A stretch of 64,000 bases of DNA from Verrucomicrobiota bacterium (GTDB lineage Bacteria; Verrucomicrobiota; Verrucomicrobiia; Opitutales; Opitutaceae): assembly GCA_016222805.1 (NCBI GenBank), contig JACRQG010000028.1, positions 103,860 to 167,859 of the forward strand, in the 5' to 3' direction. Position numbers and translations under genes: made by a program. Of this stretch, positions 38,828 to 46,458 are shown in pieces. A model generated the notes under the pieces. The model made no database searches. It saw only the letters and a list, made by a program, of their open reading frames with translations, and was not told where the DNA came from. Every line of letters begins with the position of its first letter. Position 1 is the stretch's first letter.

Positions 38828-41025
38828 AGCGCTACCTTCCCACGGGGTTCCGGGCAGGCTTGGCGATGTGGTGCGCCCTCGCCGCGACGGCCTGGGGCCA
38901 GCGGAGGCCCCATATTGGCTATGCCTACCCGGCCGGTGGGCAGATCGGCACGACGTTTCAGGTCAAACTCGGTGGACAGGATCTGGACGAAGTGACGTCG
39001 GCCCTGATCACCGGCAACGGGGTGACCGTGAAGTCGGTCGAGGTGCTTCGCCGCCTCAACAACCAGGAGATCCAGCTGATCAATGAGCAGCTTCGCGCGT
39101 TGCGGCGCGCGGCGCCCCCCGCCGGAAAGGTGCCGGCTCCGGGGCCGGCTGCCGGCACTCCGCAGGACGAAGCTTCCCGGAAACTCGTCGAGCGCATTGA
39201 GCGGCGCGTGCGCGAATGGGTGCAGACCCCGGCGTGCGCGTCGATCGCGAGCATCGTCAACCTCGAGTTGATCGTCGCACCCGAAGCCGCGCTCGGTCCG
39301 CGGGAACTGCGGCTGGTGTCCCCGCGCGGGGTCTCGAATCCGCTGACCTTCGTGGTGGGGCAGTTTCCGGAGTATTCCCGGAAGCCGATGTTGACGGCGA
39401 CGATTCAGATCCTCGGCAAGGAGGCCGGGGCGCTGCGCAAGCGCCCGCCGGAGGAATTGGAGGATCGCGTCGCCCTGCCGTGCACGCTGAACGGCCAGAT
39501 TGCCTCCGGGGAGGTCAACCGCTATCGCTTCGAGGCCAGCAAGGGACAGCGCCTGGTGATCTCCACGCTGGCCCGGCAGTTGATTCCCTTCGTGGCGGAT
39601 GCGGTGCCCGGCTGGTTCCAGCCGGTCGTGGTCGTCTACGACGCCCAGGGCCGGGAACTCGCCTACGCCGATGACTATCGTTTCAAGCCCGATCCGGTGA
39701 TTGTCTTCGAGGTGCCGCGGGACGGGGAGTACGTCTGCGAGGTCAAGGACAGCTTGTACCGGGGCCGGGAGGACTTCGTCTACCGCCTCACCATCGGGGA
39801 ACTGCCGTTTGTCACCAGTGTGTTTCCGCTCGGTGGCCAGGTGGGTGCGGCTCGCCTGCCGGCGATGCAAGGGGTGAACCTCATTGACGCCGACCTCACC
39901 TCCGCGTGGAACGGCAAGGTTCCCGGGATCTGGCCGCTGGCGGCGAGCCGGCTGGGCTACGAGTCGAACCGCGTGCCGTTTGCCCTGGACCGTCTGCGCG
40001 ATGAGTTCGAGCAGCCGGATCTTCCCGCCGGAGCGGCGCAGCGCGTGGAGCTTCCCGTGGTCATCAACGGCCGCATCGACCGGCCGGACGATTGGGATGT
40101 CTATGAATTCACGGCCTCGGCCGGCCAGGCGATCGTCGCCGAGGTGCAGGCGCGGCGACTCGACTCCCCGCTCGATTCCGTGCTGAAGCTCACCGACGCC
40201 GCCGGCCGGGTGATCGCCTTCAACGACGACCGCGAGGATCTGACGGCCGGGCTCAACACCCATCATGCCGACTCGTACCTGATGGCCAAGCTGCCCGCGG
40301 CGGGCGCCTACCGCCTCCACATTGGTGATACGGCCCGCCAGGGCGGCGAGGAGTATGGTTACCGTCTGCGGCTGGGACCGCCGCAACCCGATTTCGACCT
40401 GCGGGTCGTGCCGACCAGCGTGAGCCTGCCGGCCGGCTCCACCACGGCGCTGACGATCTTTGCCGTTCGCAGGGACGGCTTCAATGGCCCAATCAAATTG
40501 GCGTTGAAGGAGGCCGTGGGCGGAATCACCGCGGTCCCTGTCACCCTGGCCGCCAACCAGACCACGACGCGGCTGACGATTCGAAGTGGACCGCAGGCCA
40601 CGAAGGGGCCGGTGCGACTGGTGGTGACCGGCACGGCGAAGATCGGCGCGAACGAGGTGGTTCGTCATGCGGTGCCGTCCGAAGACAAGATGCAGGCGTT
40701 CCTGTGGCGCCACCTGGTGCCAGCGAGTGAGCTTCCCGTCGTCGTGTTCGACCGAAACTACCAGCCCGAGGCGCGGCGTCCGCTCCCGGCGCGCCCGGCA
40801 CCGACCCTGGCGGCCACGGTGGCGGCGGTCGCGCAGGCCGCGGCCGTTCCGTCCACGCCTGCGCCGGCGCCGACTACAACCAGCGGCACGTCCTCCGACA
40901 AACCCAAGTTCTCCAAACAGCAGATTGCCGGACGGCTCCGGCAGCTGAAGCTGCTCTACGAGGAAGGACTGCTTTCGGACGATTTCTACCTCGTCAAGGT
41001 CGCCGAGTGCGACGTGGCGCAGTAG
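38824..41025 (+). CDS. secreted PPC-domain protein with SHOCT-like tail
   Basis: A 733-residue protein with an N-terminal signal peptide (about residues 1-27). It has an Ig-like start (RPHIGYAYPAGGQIGTTFQVKLGG) and at least two PPC-type bacterial pre-peptidase domains (GQIASGEVNRYRFEASKGQRLVISTLARQL and VINGRIDRPDDWDVYEFTASAGQAIVAEV). A low-complexity Ala/Pro/Thr linker follows, and then a short C-terminal helix pair (QQIAGRLRQLKLLYEEGLLSDDFYLVKVAECD) that looks like a SHOCT domain. No catalytic domain is visible. It overlaps the DUF1501 gene by ATGA and should work with it, perhaps in carbohydrate or surface binding. Confidence 0.8.
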   Translation: MKRYLPTGFRAGLAMWCALAATAWGQRRPHIGYAYPAGGQIGTTFQVKLGGQDLDEVTSALITGNGVTVKSVEVLRRLNNQEIQLINEQLRALRRAAPPAGKVPAPGPAAGTPQDEASRKLVERIERRVREWVQTPACASIASIVNLELIVAPEAALGPRELRLVSPRGVSNPLTFVVGQFPEYSRKPMLTATIQILGKEAGALRKRPPEELEDRVALPCTLNGQIASGEVNRYRFEASKGQRLVISTLARQLIPFVADAVPGWFQPVVVVYDAQGRELAYADDYRFKPDPVIVFEVPRDGEYVCEVKDSLYRGREDFVYRLTIGELPFVTSVFPLGGQVGAARLPAMQGVNLIDADLTSAWNGKVPGIWPLAASRLGYESNRVPFALDRLRDEFEQPDLPAGAAQRVELPVVINGRIDRPDDWDVYEFTASAGQAIVAEVQARRLDSPLDSVLKLTDAAGRVIAFNDDREDLTAGLNTHHADSYLMAKLPAAGAYRLHIGDTARQGGEEYGYRLRLGPPQPDFDLRVVPTSVSLPAGSTTALTIFAVRRDGFNGPIKLALKEAVGGITAVPVTLAANQTTTRLTIRSGPQATKGPVRLVVTGTAKIGANEVVRHAVPSEDKMQAFLWRHLVPASELPVVVFDRNYQPEARRPLPARPAPTLAATVAAVAQAAAVPSTPAPAPTTTSGTSSDKPKFSKQQIAGRLRQLKLLYEEGLLSDDFYLVKVAECDVAQ

Positions 41026-41039
41026 CGGCGGGGCGGGAT

Positions 41040-41070
41040 GCGGCGCCCGGTTTTCCGGCGGAAGCGCCGC
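41040..41070. terminator. hairpin between convergent operon end and galM-like gene
   Basis: Arms gcggcgc (41040-41046) and gcgccgc (41064-41070) enclose a loop that contains tttt. It lies in the 52-bp gap between converging genes. A T-run after the stem is missing. Confidence 0.4.
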
Positions 41071-41077
41071 GCCACCG

Positions 41078-42136
41078 TCACGCCACACCGACCCGGTAGA
41101 CCAGGGTGTGCCGGTAGGTTTCTCCGGGCCGCAACACCACCGAGGGGAATTGCGGCTGGTTGGGGGAATCGGGAAAGTGCTGCGGCTCGAGGCAGAAGCC
41201 GTGGCGATGCAGGTAGACGCGTCCACCCTTGCCCGTGATCGTGCCGTCGAGGAAGTTGCCGGCGTAGAATTGCATCCCCGGTGACGAGGACAGGAGCTCG
41301 AGTGTGCGGCCTGTGCGAGGTTCGACGACGCGGGCGTGCCGCGCCAGTTCGCCGGCCGGCTTGTCGATCACCCAGTTGTGGTCGTAGCCGAGCCCGTGGC
41401 GGAGTTGTTCGTCGTCAGCGTGGATGCGGGCGCCGATCGCGGTCGGGGTGCGGAAGTCGAACGGGGTTCCGGCAACCGCGCGGAGTTCCCCGAGGGGAAT
41501 GAAGTGGCGGTTGATCGGGGTAAATCGGCTCCCGAAGATCTGCAGCACGTGCCCCAGGACATCGCCGGCGCCGGCGAGGTTGAAGTAGGAGTGCTGCGTC
41601 AGGTTGACGACGGTCGGCCGGTCGGTCGTGGCGGAGAGTTCGATGCGCAATCCGTTCTCCTCGGTCAGGGTATGGTCAGCGGTGACGGCGAGGTTTCCCG
41701 GATAGCCCTCTTCGCCATCCCGGCTCAGATAACGCAGGCGGAGGATGGGGGTACCCGTTCCATCGAGAACGGTCGGCTCCCAGGTCACCTTGTCAAAGCC
41801 GCGGACTCCGCCGTGCAGGGTGTTGGGCGGGTTGTTTTCCGCCAGGCGGTACTCCTGGCCGTCGAGAGTGAACCGCGCCCCGGCAATCCGATTGGCGTAG
41901 CGGCCGACCAGGCAGCCGAAGAAGGGAGTCTTGCGCAGGTAACCGTCGAGTTGGTCGTAACCAAGCACGATATCCTCGAGGTGGCCCTCCCGGTCCGGGG
42001 CGAGAAAGGAGACGATGATCCCGCCATAGTTGGAGAGCCGCACTTCGACGCCGCGGGAGTTGCGGAGCGTGTAGAGCTTGACGTCTTCACCCTGGGACGT
42101 GCGCCCGAAAGGCTGGGAGGAAAGGAGGGCCGACAT
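41078..42136 (-). CDS. galM: aldose 1-epimerase (galactose mutarotase)
   Basis: A 352-residue protein from the ATG at 42136 (MSALLSSQPFGRTSQGEDV); the ORF-track extension upstream is shadow sequence. It interconverts alpha and beta anomers of aldohexoses. Visible motifs are VRLSNYGGIIVSFLAPDREG, VGRYANRIAGARF, NTLHGGVRGFDKVTWE, the catalytic His in LTQHSYFNLAG, LGYDHNWVID, and the catalytic Glu region FCLEPQHFPDSPNQPQFPSVVL. Length and order match GalM fully. It has no signal peptide, so it acts in the cytoplasm. It is divergent from the universal stress protein gene. Confidence 0.95.
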   Translation of the reverse strand: MSALLSSQPFGRTSQGEDVKLYTLRNSRGVEVRLSNYGGIIVSFLAPDREGHLEDIVLGYDQLDGYLRKTPFFGCLVGRYANRIAGARFTLDGQEYRLAENNPPNTLHGGVRGFDKVTWEPTVLDGTGTPILRLRYLSRDGEEGYPGNLAVTADHTLTEENGLRIELSATTDRPTVVNLTQHSYFNLAGAGDVLGHVLQIFGSRFTPINRHFIPLGELRAVAGTPFDFRTPTAIGARIHADDEQLRHGLGYDHNWVIDKPAGELARHARVVEPRTGRTLELLSSSPGMQFYAGNFLDGTITGKGGRVYLHRHGFCLEPQHFPDSPNQPQFPSVVLRPGETYRHTLVYRVGVA

Positions 42137-42306
42137 CGGGCCGGGAGTATCGATGAAAGCGAGCGGCGCGGGCGATGCTTTTCGCGAACCGGGGGCCCTC
42201 GCTTCCCGCCCGGCCCCTGCGCCCTCGCGTCGGTTGCCGGTCAAGATCCGCGCATCGCCCGCCAAGCGATGACCGGCACGCCGTCGGATCCGGCGTAGCT
42301 TTCCGC

Positions 42307-42747
42307 ATGAGAGCAATCCTGGCGGCAGTGGACTTCTCCGGGGTGAGCGAATCCGTGGTGACGCAGGCGGCGCGGCTGGCCCGGGCCGTGGGCGGAAAGG
42401 TGGTCCTGGTGACCGTTCTGGTCGAGCCGGTGTTCCTGCAGGAGGATGGTGCACCGTCCCAGCGGGTCGGGGAGTTGACCGTGGCGCACGAGCGTGAGGT
42501 GCGTCGTCGGCTCGCGGAATGGCAGGAGCGGCTGCAGGCCACCGGCGTGATGGTCGAGACGGCGGTGCGCAAAGGGGTGCCGGCTCCGCACCTGCTGCAG
42601 GAGGCGGAGGAGCACGACGCTCGCTGGATCGTGATCGGGTCGCACGGTCACAATGCCCTCTTCGAGTTGATCGTGGGCAGCACGACCCAGTCCGTGCTCA
42701 AGCGGGCGCGTCTGCCGGTGATGGTGGTGCCGGCGACGAGAGAGTGA
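42307..42747 (+). CDS. universal stress protein (UspA family)
   Basis: A 146-residue single-domain Usp. It begins MRAILAAVDFSGVSESVV with the nucleotide-binding Asp, and ends with the ATP-binding signature GSHGHNALFELIVGSTTQSVLKRARLPVMVVP (G-2x-G-9x-G-S/T), so it is an ATP-binding type. The cytoplasmic role in stress or energy sensing is known only in general terms. The promoter should lie in the 170-bp divergent gap shared with the epimerase gene. Confidence 0.92.
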   Translation: MRAILAAVDFSGVSESVVTQAARLARAVGGKVVLVTVLVEPVFLQEDGAPSQRVGELTVAHEREVRRRLAEWQERLQATGVMVETAVRKGVPAPHLLQEAEEHDARWIVIGSHGHNALFELIVGSTTQSVLKRARLPVMVVPATRE

Positions 42748-43000
42748 CCGCGGAAGCTACCCATGGAATCGCCTTCGCGCGCACCCTCTCACTGACCCGC
42801 TAAGTTGGGCCCAGGCGTAACACCCAGCTTCTGCACGTCATTCTCGCTGTAGGCGCGACGACCTCCTCGCGCGCGGAGTGCCGGTGGTGCCTTGGCGCGG
42901 GGTGACGGCACCCCGCCCACACTTCCGGCCATCAGGTCTGACACGGTGCTTTGCCGGCGGTGAGCGGGTCACCGGGGGGCGGACTCACCTTCGGGTCGCT
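42748..43000. other. spacer with a GC-rich hairpin
   Basis: It contains gcggggtg-acgg-caccccgc (42897-42916), a hairpin with perfect 8-bp arms similar to the dispersed palindromes. No gene is supported. Confidence 0.4.
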
Positions 43001-43915
43001 TCAAGCCGACCGCCACTCGATGGAATGCACCTGCCCATGGGCGGGGTGCTTCGAATCCAGGGCCCGCAGTTCAAGCCGCAGGCCGCCGGCGGCCAGGTTG
43101 GCCTTCACCCAGCCCGTGGGCTGAGTCTTGTCGAACGGATACGACGTCGCGGGCAGGTTCACGAGATGCAGGCCGCTGGAGTCGCGCTCGACACTCCAGC
43201 GATGGGAATGGCCGAAGAAATGAGCCTTCACGTGGCGCCGTGGACGCAGGACCTCCAGGAGCGCTTCCGTCTCCGTCAGCCCATTCTTGTTCCCACCCGT
43301 GCTGGGATTGTGGTGCACCATGACCAGGGCCGGCTTGTTGGCGTGGGCGTCGAGCGCGGCGGCGAGCCAGGCGAGTTGCGCGGTTCCGAGCACGCCGGGC
43401 GTGACGTTGGTCCGGTCGAGGGAATCGAGGACGAACCAGTTGGCCCGGGCTGAGGAGACGATCGCGACCTGCTTGTCGGCTACGGCGGTCACCGTGCGCC
43501 GGTCGGTTCCGAGGCCGGCCCAGAAGCGCTCGCGGTGGTCGTGATTGCCCAGAGCCAGGGTGAGCGGCATCCCGGCGCCCCGCAGCGGGGTGAGGAGTTC
43601 GCCGAGGGTGGCATAGTCGCCGGCCTCGCCCGTACCAAACGCGAGGTCGCCGTCGATCAATGCTCCGGCGGGCCGGGTCGGCCAGGCTAGCACGTCGGCC
43701 ACCACCGCGGTGAGATGGTCCGTGAGGTTGATCTCTCTCGCGATCTTCTTGCGATCGGCGGCGATGTGGGTGTCGGAGAGCAGCGCCCAGGCGTCGGGAT
43801 CAACCGGGCGGCTCGCGGCGCGGGCCACCTGTCGGGCAAGCAGCAGGGCGGTGCTGCCGGCGATGGCGTGGCGGAGGAAGTTCCGGCGGGACAGGGGGGC
43901 GAGTTGGAGGGGCAT
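43001..43915 (-). CDS. Tat-exported metallophosphoesterase
   Basis: A 304-residue protein starting at 43915. The N-terminus carries a twin-arginine signal (LSRRNFLRHAIAGSTALLLARQVARA). The calcineurin-like fold follows with its metal motifs in order: LLSDTHIA (DxH), GALIDGDLAFGTG (GDxx), ALGNHDHRERFW (GNHD), MVHHNPS and HFFGHSHRWSV (GHxH). All metal ligands are present, so an active di-metal phosphoesterase in the periplasm is likely. The C-terminal beta part contains GLHLVNLPATSYPFDKTQPTG. The substrate is unknown. It is divergent from the sirtuin gene with a repeat element in between. Confidence 0.9.
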   Translation of the reverse strand: MPLQLAPLSRRNFLRHAIAGSTALLLARQVARAASRPVDPDAWALLSDTHIAADRKKIAREINLTDHLTAVVADVLAWPTRPAGALIDGDLAFGTGEAGDYATLGELLTPLRGAGMPLTLALGNHDHRERFWAGLGTDRRTVTAVADKQVAIVSSARANWFVLDSLDRTNVTPGVLGTAQLAWLAAALDAHANKPALVMVHHNPSTGGNKNGLTETEALLEVLRPRRHVKAHFFGHSHRWSVERDSSGLHLVNLPATSYPFDKTQPTGWVKANLAAGGLRLELRALDSKHPAHGQVHSIEWRSA

Positions 43916-43994
43916 GGCGGTAAGGCTCCGTCCAAAAAGGAGAGCCTCTCCCGCGCGGACTGCAATCCAACGATGCCGGTGGTTCTTCGCCCCG

Positions 43995-44101
43995 GGCGCA
44001 TCTGCCGGTTGGCGGTCATTTGTCTGGTGTAGCCGGGGGCGGTGACCCCGGCGGCCGGCCTCACCGCGGCCAGCTACAACCGCCAACCGACAGATGCGCC
44101 C
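43995..44101. repeat. MITE-like element with 22/23-bp inverted ends and 11-bp flanking direct repeat
   Basis: Left end gggcgcatctgccggttggcggt and the reverse complement of the right end differ at one position. The element is flanked by tcttcgccccg on both sides (43984-43994 and 44102-44112) in direct orientation, as a target duplication would be. Its core holds a second imperfect palindrome beginning gtagccgggggcgg and ending gcggccagctac, related to the repeat at 32345. It carries no ORF. Confidence 0.5.
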
Positions 44102-44170
44102 TCTTCGCCCCGGGGCAGGGAAGGGCGTGTTTGGGCGTGCGGCGGAGGCGTCGCGGTCGTACGGGGAGGC

Positions 44171-44908
44171 ATGCAGATTCCGGAACGGCTCGTGGAGGCA
44201 GTCTCCAACGCGAACCACCTCGCGGTGCTCACAGGTGCGGGGGTCTCCGCCGAGAGCGGCGTGCCGACGTTTCGCGATGCCCAGACGGGGCTGTGGGCGC
44301 AGTATCGCCCGGAGGACCTTGCGACGCCCGGGGCGTTTCGGCGCCAGCCACGACTGGTGTGGGAGTGGTATGCGTGGCGACGCGAACTCGTGGCCCGCGT
44401 GGCGCCCAACCCCGCCCACCTTGCCCTGGCGGAGTTGCAGGGCCGTGTGCCGCGCCTGACCCTTATCACGCAAAACGTCGACGGCCTGCACCAGCGGGCC
44501 GGCAGTCGCGACGTGATCGAACTGCATGGCAATCTCACGCGCACGAAGTGTTTCGCGGAGAATCGGGTCGTCGACGAATGGCCCCCGACGGACGAAGTGC
44601 CGCCGCGATGCCCCCGGTGCGGTGCTCACCTGCGTCCCGATGTGGTGTGGTTCGAGGAGAGCCTCCCGGCCGAGGCGCTCACCCGGGCGATGGCGGCCAG
44701 TGCCGACTGCGAAGTCTTCCTGTGCGTCGGCACGTCGACCGTGGTGTACCCCGCCGCCGAACTGCCGTTCCGTGCGCTTGCCGCCGGCGCGGTCGTGGTC
44801 GAGATCAACCCGACGTCCACGCCGCTGACCGCGCGGGCGCACCACGTGCTGACGGCTGCGGCCGGAGTGGCGCTGCCAGCCCTTTTGCGGGCCCTGAAGC
44901 GGGACTAG
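44171..44908 (+). CDS. NAD-dependent protein deacylase (SIR2 family, SIRT5-like)
   Basis: A 245-residue sirtuin. NAD-binding and catalytic motifs are LTGAGVSAESGVPTFRD, TQNVDGLHQRAGSRDVIELHGN with the catalytic His, and CVGTSTVVYPAAELP. The Tyr-x-x-Arg pair in EWYAWRRELV is the class III signature that lets SIRT5 and CobB accept succinyl- or malonyl-lysine, so desuccinylation is likely. The zinc finger is unusual: the second pair is present (RCPRCGAHLRP), but the first pair reads KCFAE, with one Cys replaced by Glu. The ATG at 44171 is preferred because the upstream extension overlaps the repeat element. Confidence 0.92.
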   Translation: MQIPERLVEAVSNANHLAVLTGAGVSAESGVPTFRDAQTGLWAQYRPEDLATPGAFRRQPRLVWEWYAWRRELVARVAPNPAHLALAELQGRVPRLTLITQNVDGLHQRAGSRDVIELHGNLTRTKCFAENRVVDEWPPTDEVPPRCPRCGAHLRPDVVWFEESLPAEALTRAMAASADCEVFLCVGTSTVVYPAAELPFRALAAGAVVVEINPTSTPLTARAHHVLTAAAGVALPALLRALKRD

Positions 44909-44954
44909 CGTTCCGGTTTTCTGGCCCCGCGCCCGCTCCCCTTTCGAGGGTGCT

Positions 44955-46400
44955 TCAGGCCAGCAGTTCCTTGATCACGGTCCCGCCGAACTGGCTCAGC
45001 TGCTTGAACCGTCCGCCGTGGAAGTACGTGAGCCGGTTGTCATCCAACCCGAGCAGGTGCAGCAGGGTGACGTGCAGGTCCCGCACGTGGTGCACGCAGT
45101 CGACGGCCTCGGCTCCGATCTCGTCGGTGGCGCCGATGGTGTGGCCGGCGTTCACGCCGCCTCCTGCCAGCCACACGGTCATCGCCTTGGGATTGTGGTC
45201 CCGGCCGTAGGCGGTACCGCCGCGCACGCCGTTGTCGGGGGAGCGGCCGAACTCCCCGCACCAGACCACCAGCGTCTCGTCCAGCAGGCCGCGCTGCTTG
45301 AGATCGGCGATGAGGGCGGCGATGGGCTGGTCCACGGCGCGCACGAGGTTGCCATGGGCTCGCTCGATGTAGTCGTGGGAGTCCCAGGTGCCGGCGTAAA
45401 GCTGGACGAAACGCACCCCGCGCTCGACCAGGCGCCGCGCCAGCAGGCATTTTCTCCCGAAGGCGTCGGTGGCGCCCTGGCCGATCCCGTAGGAGGCGCG
45501 CGTCCGGGCGTCTTCCTGGCCAAGGTCGAGGATGCCCGGCACCTGCAGCTGCATGCGGAAGGCCAGTTCGTACGCGCTCGTGCGGGCCGCGAGTTCCTCG
45601 TGGGCGGCGCGGCCGGCCTGATGCGCGGCATTGAGCCGCCCGAGCAAATCGAGGTTGGCCTGCTGCTGTTCCCGGGTGACGCCGGCCGGCGGAGCCAGAT
45701 CGAGGATCGGGGACCCGCTGGGACGAAGCGGCGTGCCCTGAAAATGCGCCGGCAGGAATCCGTTGCCCCAGTTGGGGGCCCCACCCTGCGGATAGGAAAC
45801 CTCCGGTAGCACGATGAAGCCCGGCAGGTCCTGGTTCACGGATCCCAATCCGTAAGTGACCCACGATCCGAGGGCCGGGTCGCCGCCGAAGCGGTTGCCC
45901 GTGTTCATCTGGTACATCGCGGTCGGATGGTTCACGGAGTCGACTTGGCAGCCGCGGTAGAAGCAGAGATCGTCCACCACGCGGGCGAGGTGCTCCCAGT
46001 TGGTCGCGATCTCCGCGCCGCTCTGCCCGGCGCGGCGAAACGTGAAGGGACTTTGCACGTAGTAGCGCTTTCCGCTTTCCATCGCGGACTTCATCTTCCC
46101 CTCGCGGGTGAACTCCTGGAGATGAAGTCGCGACAGGCGCGGCTTTGGATCGAAGGTGTCGATGTGCGACGGACCACCTTCCATCATCAGGAAGATGCAG
46201 TTCCGGGCGCGGGCGCGGTGATGCGGGGCGCGGGCCGCCAGCGGCCGGCCGTCCGCGCCGGGAGCGGCGGCGCGCAGGTCACGCGCCAGCAGCGACGTCA
46301 GCGCCACGCTGCCGATGCTCGCTCCGAGTCCGAACAGGAAGTCGCGGCGGGTGGGGGCGTGCAGGGCGCGGAGGCCGGCGCAGGGGAATCGCGGGGACAT
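44955..46400 (-). CDS. Tat-exported DUF1501 protein
   Basis: A 481-residue protein from the ATG at 46400. A twin-arginine signal (PTRRDFLFGLGASIGSVALTSLLARDL) is followed by the DUF1501 domain: NCIFLMMEGGPSHIDTFDPKP, NHPTAMYQMNTGNRFGGDPALGSWVTYGLG, FGRKCLLARRLVERGVRFVQLYAGTWDSHDYI, LVVWCGEFGRSPDNGVRGGTAYGRDHNP and the tail LHLLGLDDNRLTYFHGGRF. It lies 58 bp downstream of the PSCyt1/DUF1549/DUF1553 gene on the same strand, the usual two-gene arrangement in planctomycetes and verrucomicrobia. It resembles the other DUF1501 protein at 37439 only in the motifs, so the two pairs serve different substrates. Confidence 0.92.
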   Translation of the reverse strand: MSPRFPCAGLRALHAPTRRDFLFGLGASIGSVALTSLLARDLRAAAPGADGRPLAARAPHHRARARNCIFLMMEGGPSHIDTFDPKPRLSRLHLQEFTREGKMKSAMESGKRYYVQSPFTFRRAGQSGAEIATNWEHLARVVDDLCFYRGCQVDSVNHPTAMYQMNTGNRFGGDPALGSWVTYGLGSVNQDLPGFIVLPEVSYPQGGAPNWGNGFLPAHFQGTPLRPSGSPILDLAPPAGVTREQQQANLDLLGRLNAAHQAGRAAHEELAARTSAYELAFRMQLQVPGILDLGQEDARTRASYGIGQGATDAFGRKCLLARRLVERGVRFVQLYAGTWDSHDYIERAHGNLVRAVDQPIAALIADLKQRGLLDETLVVWCGEFGRSPDNGVRGGTAYGRDHNPKAMTVWLAGGGVNAGHTIGATDEIGAEAVDCVHHVRDLHVTLLHLLGLDDNRLTYFHGGRFKQLSQFGGTVIKELLA

Positions 46401-46458
46401 GGCGACGGGCGATGCGGGTGGATGAAGGCGAGGGTGGGGAGGGCGACGCGGGGCCCGC

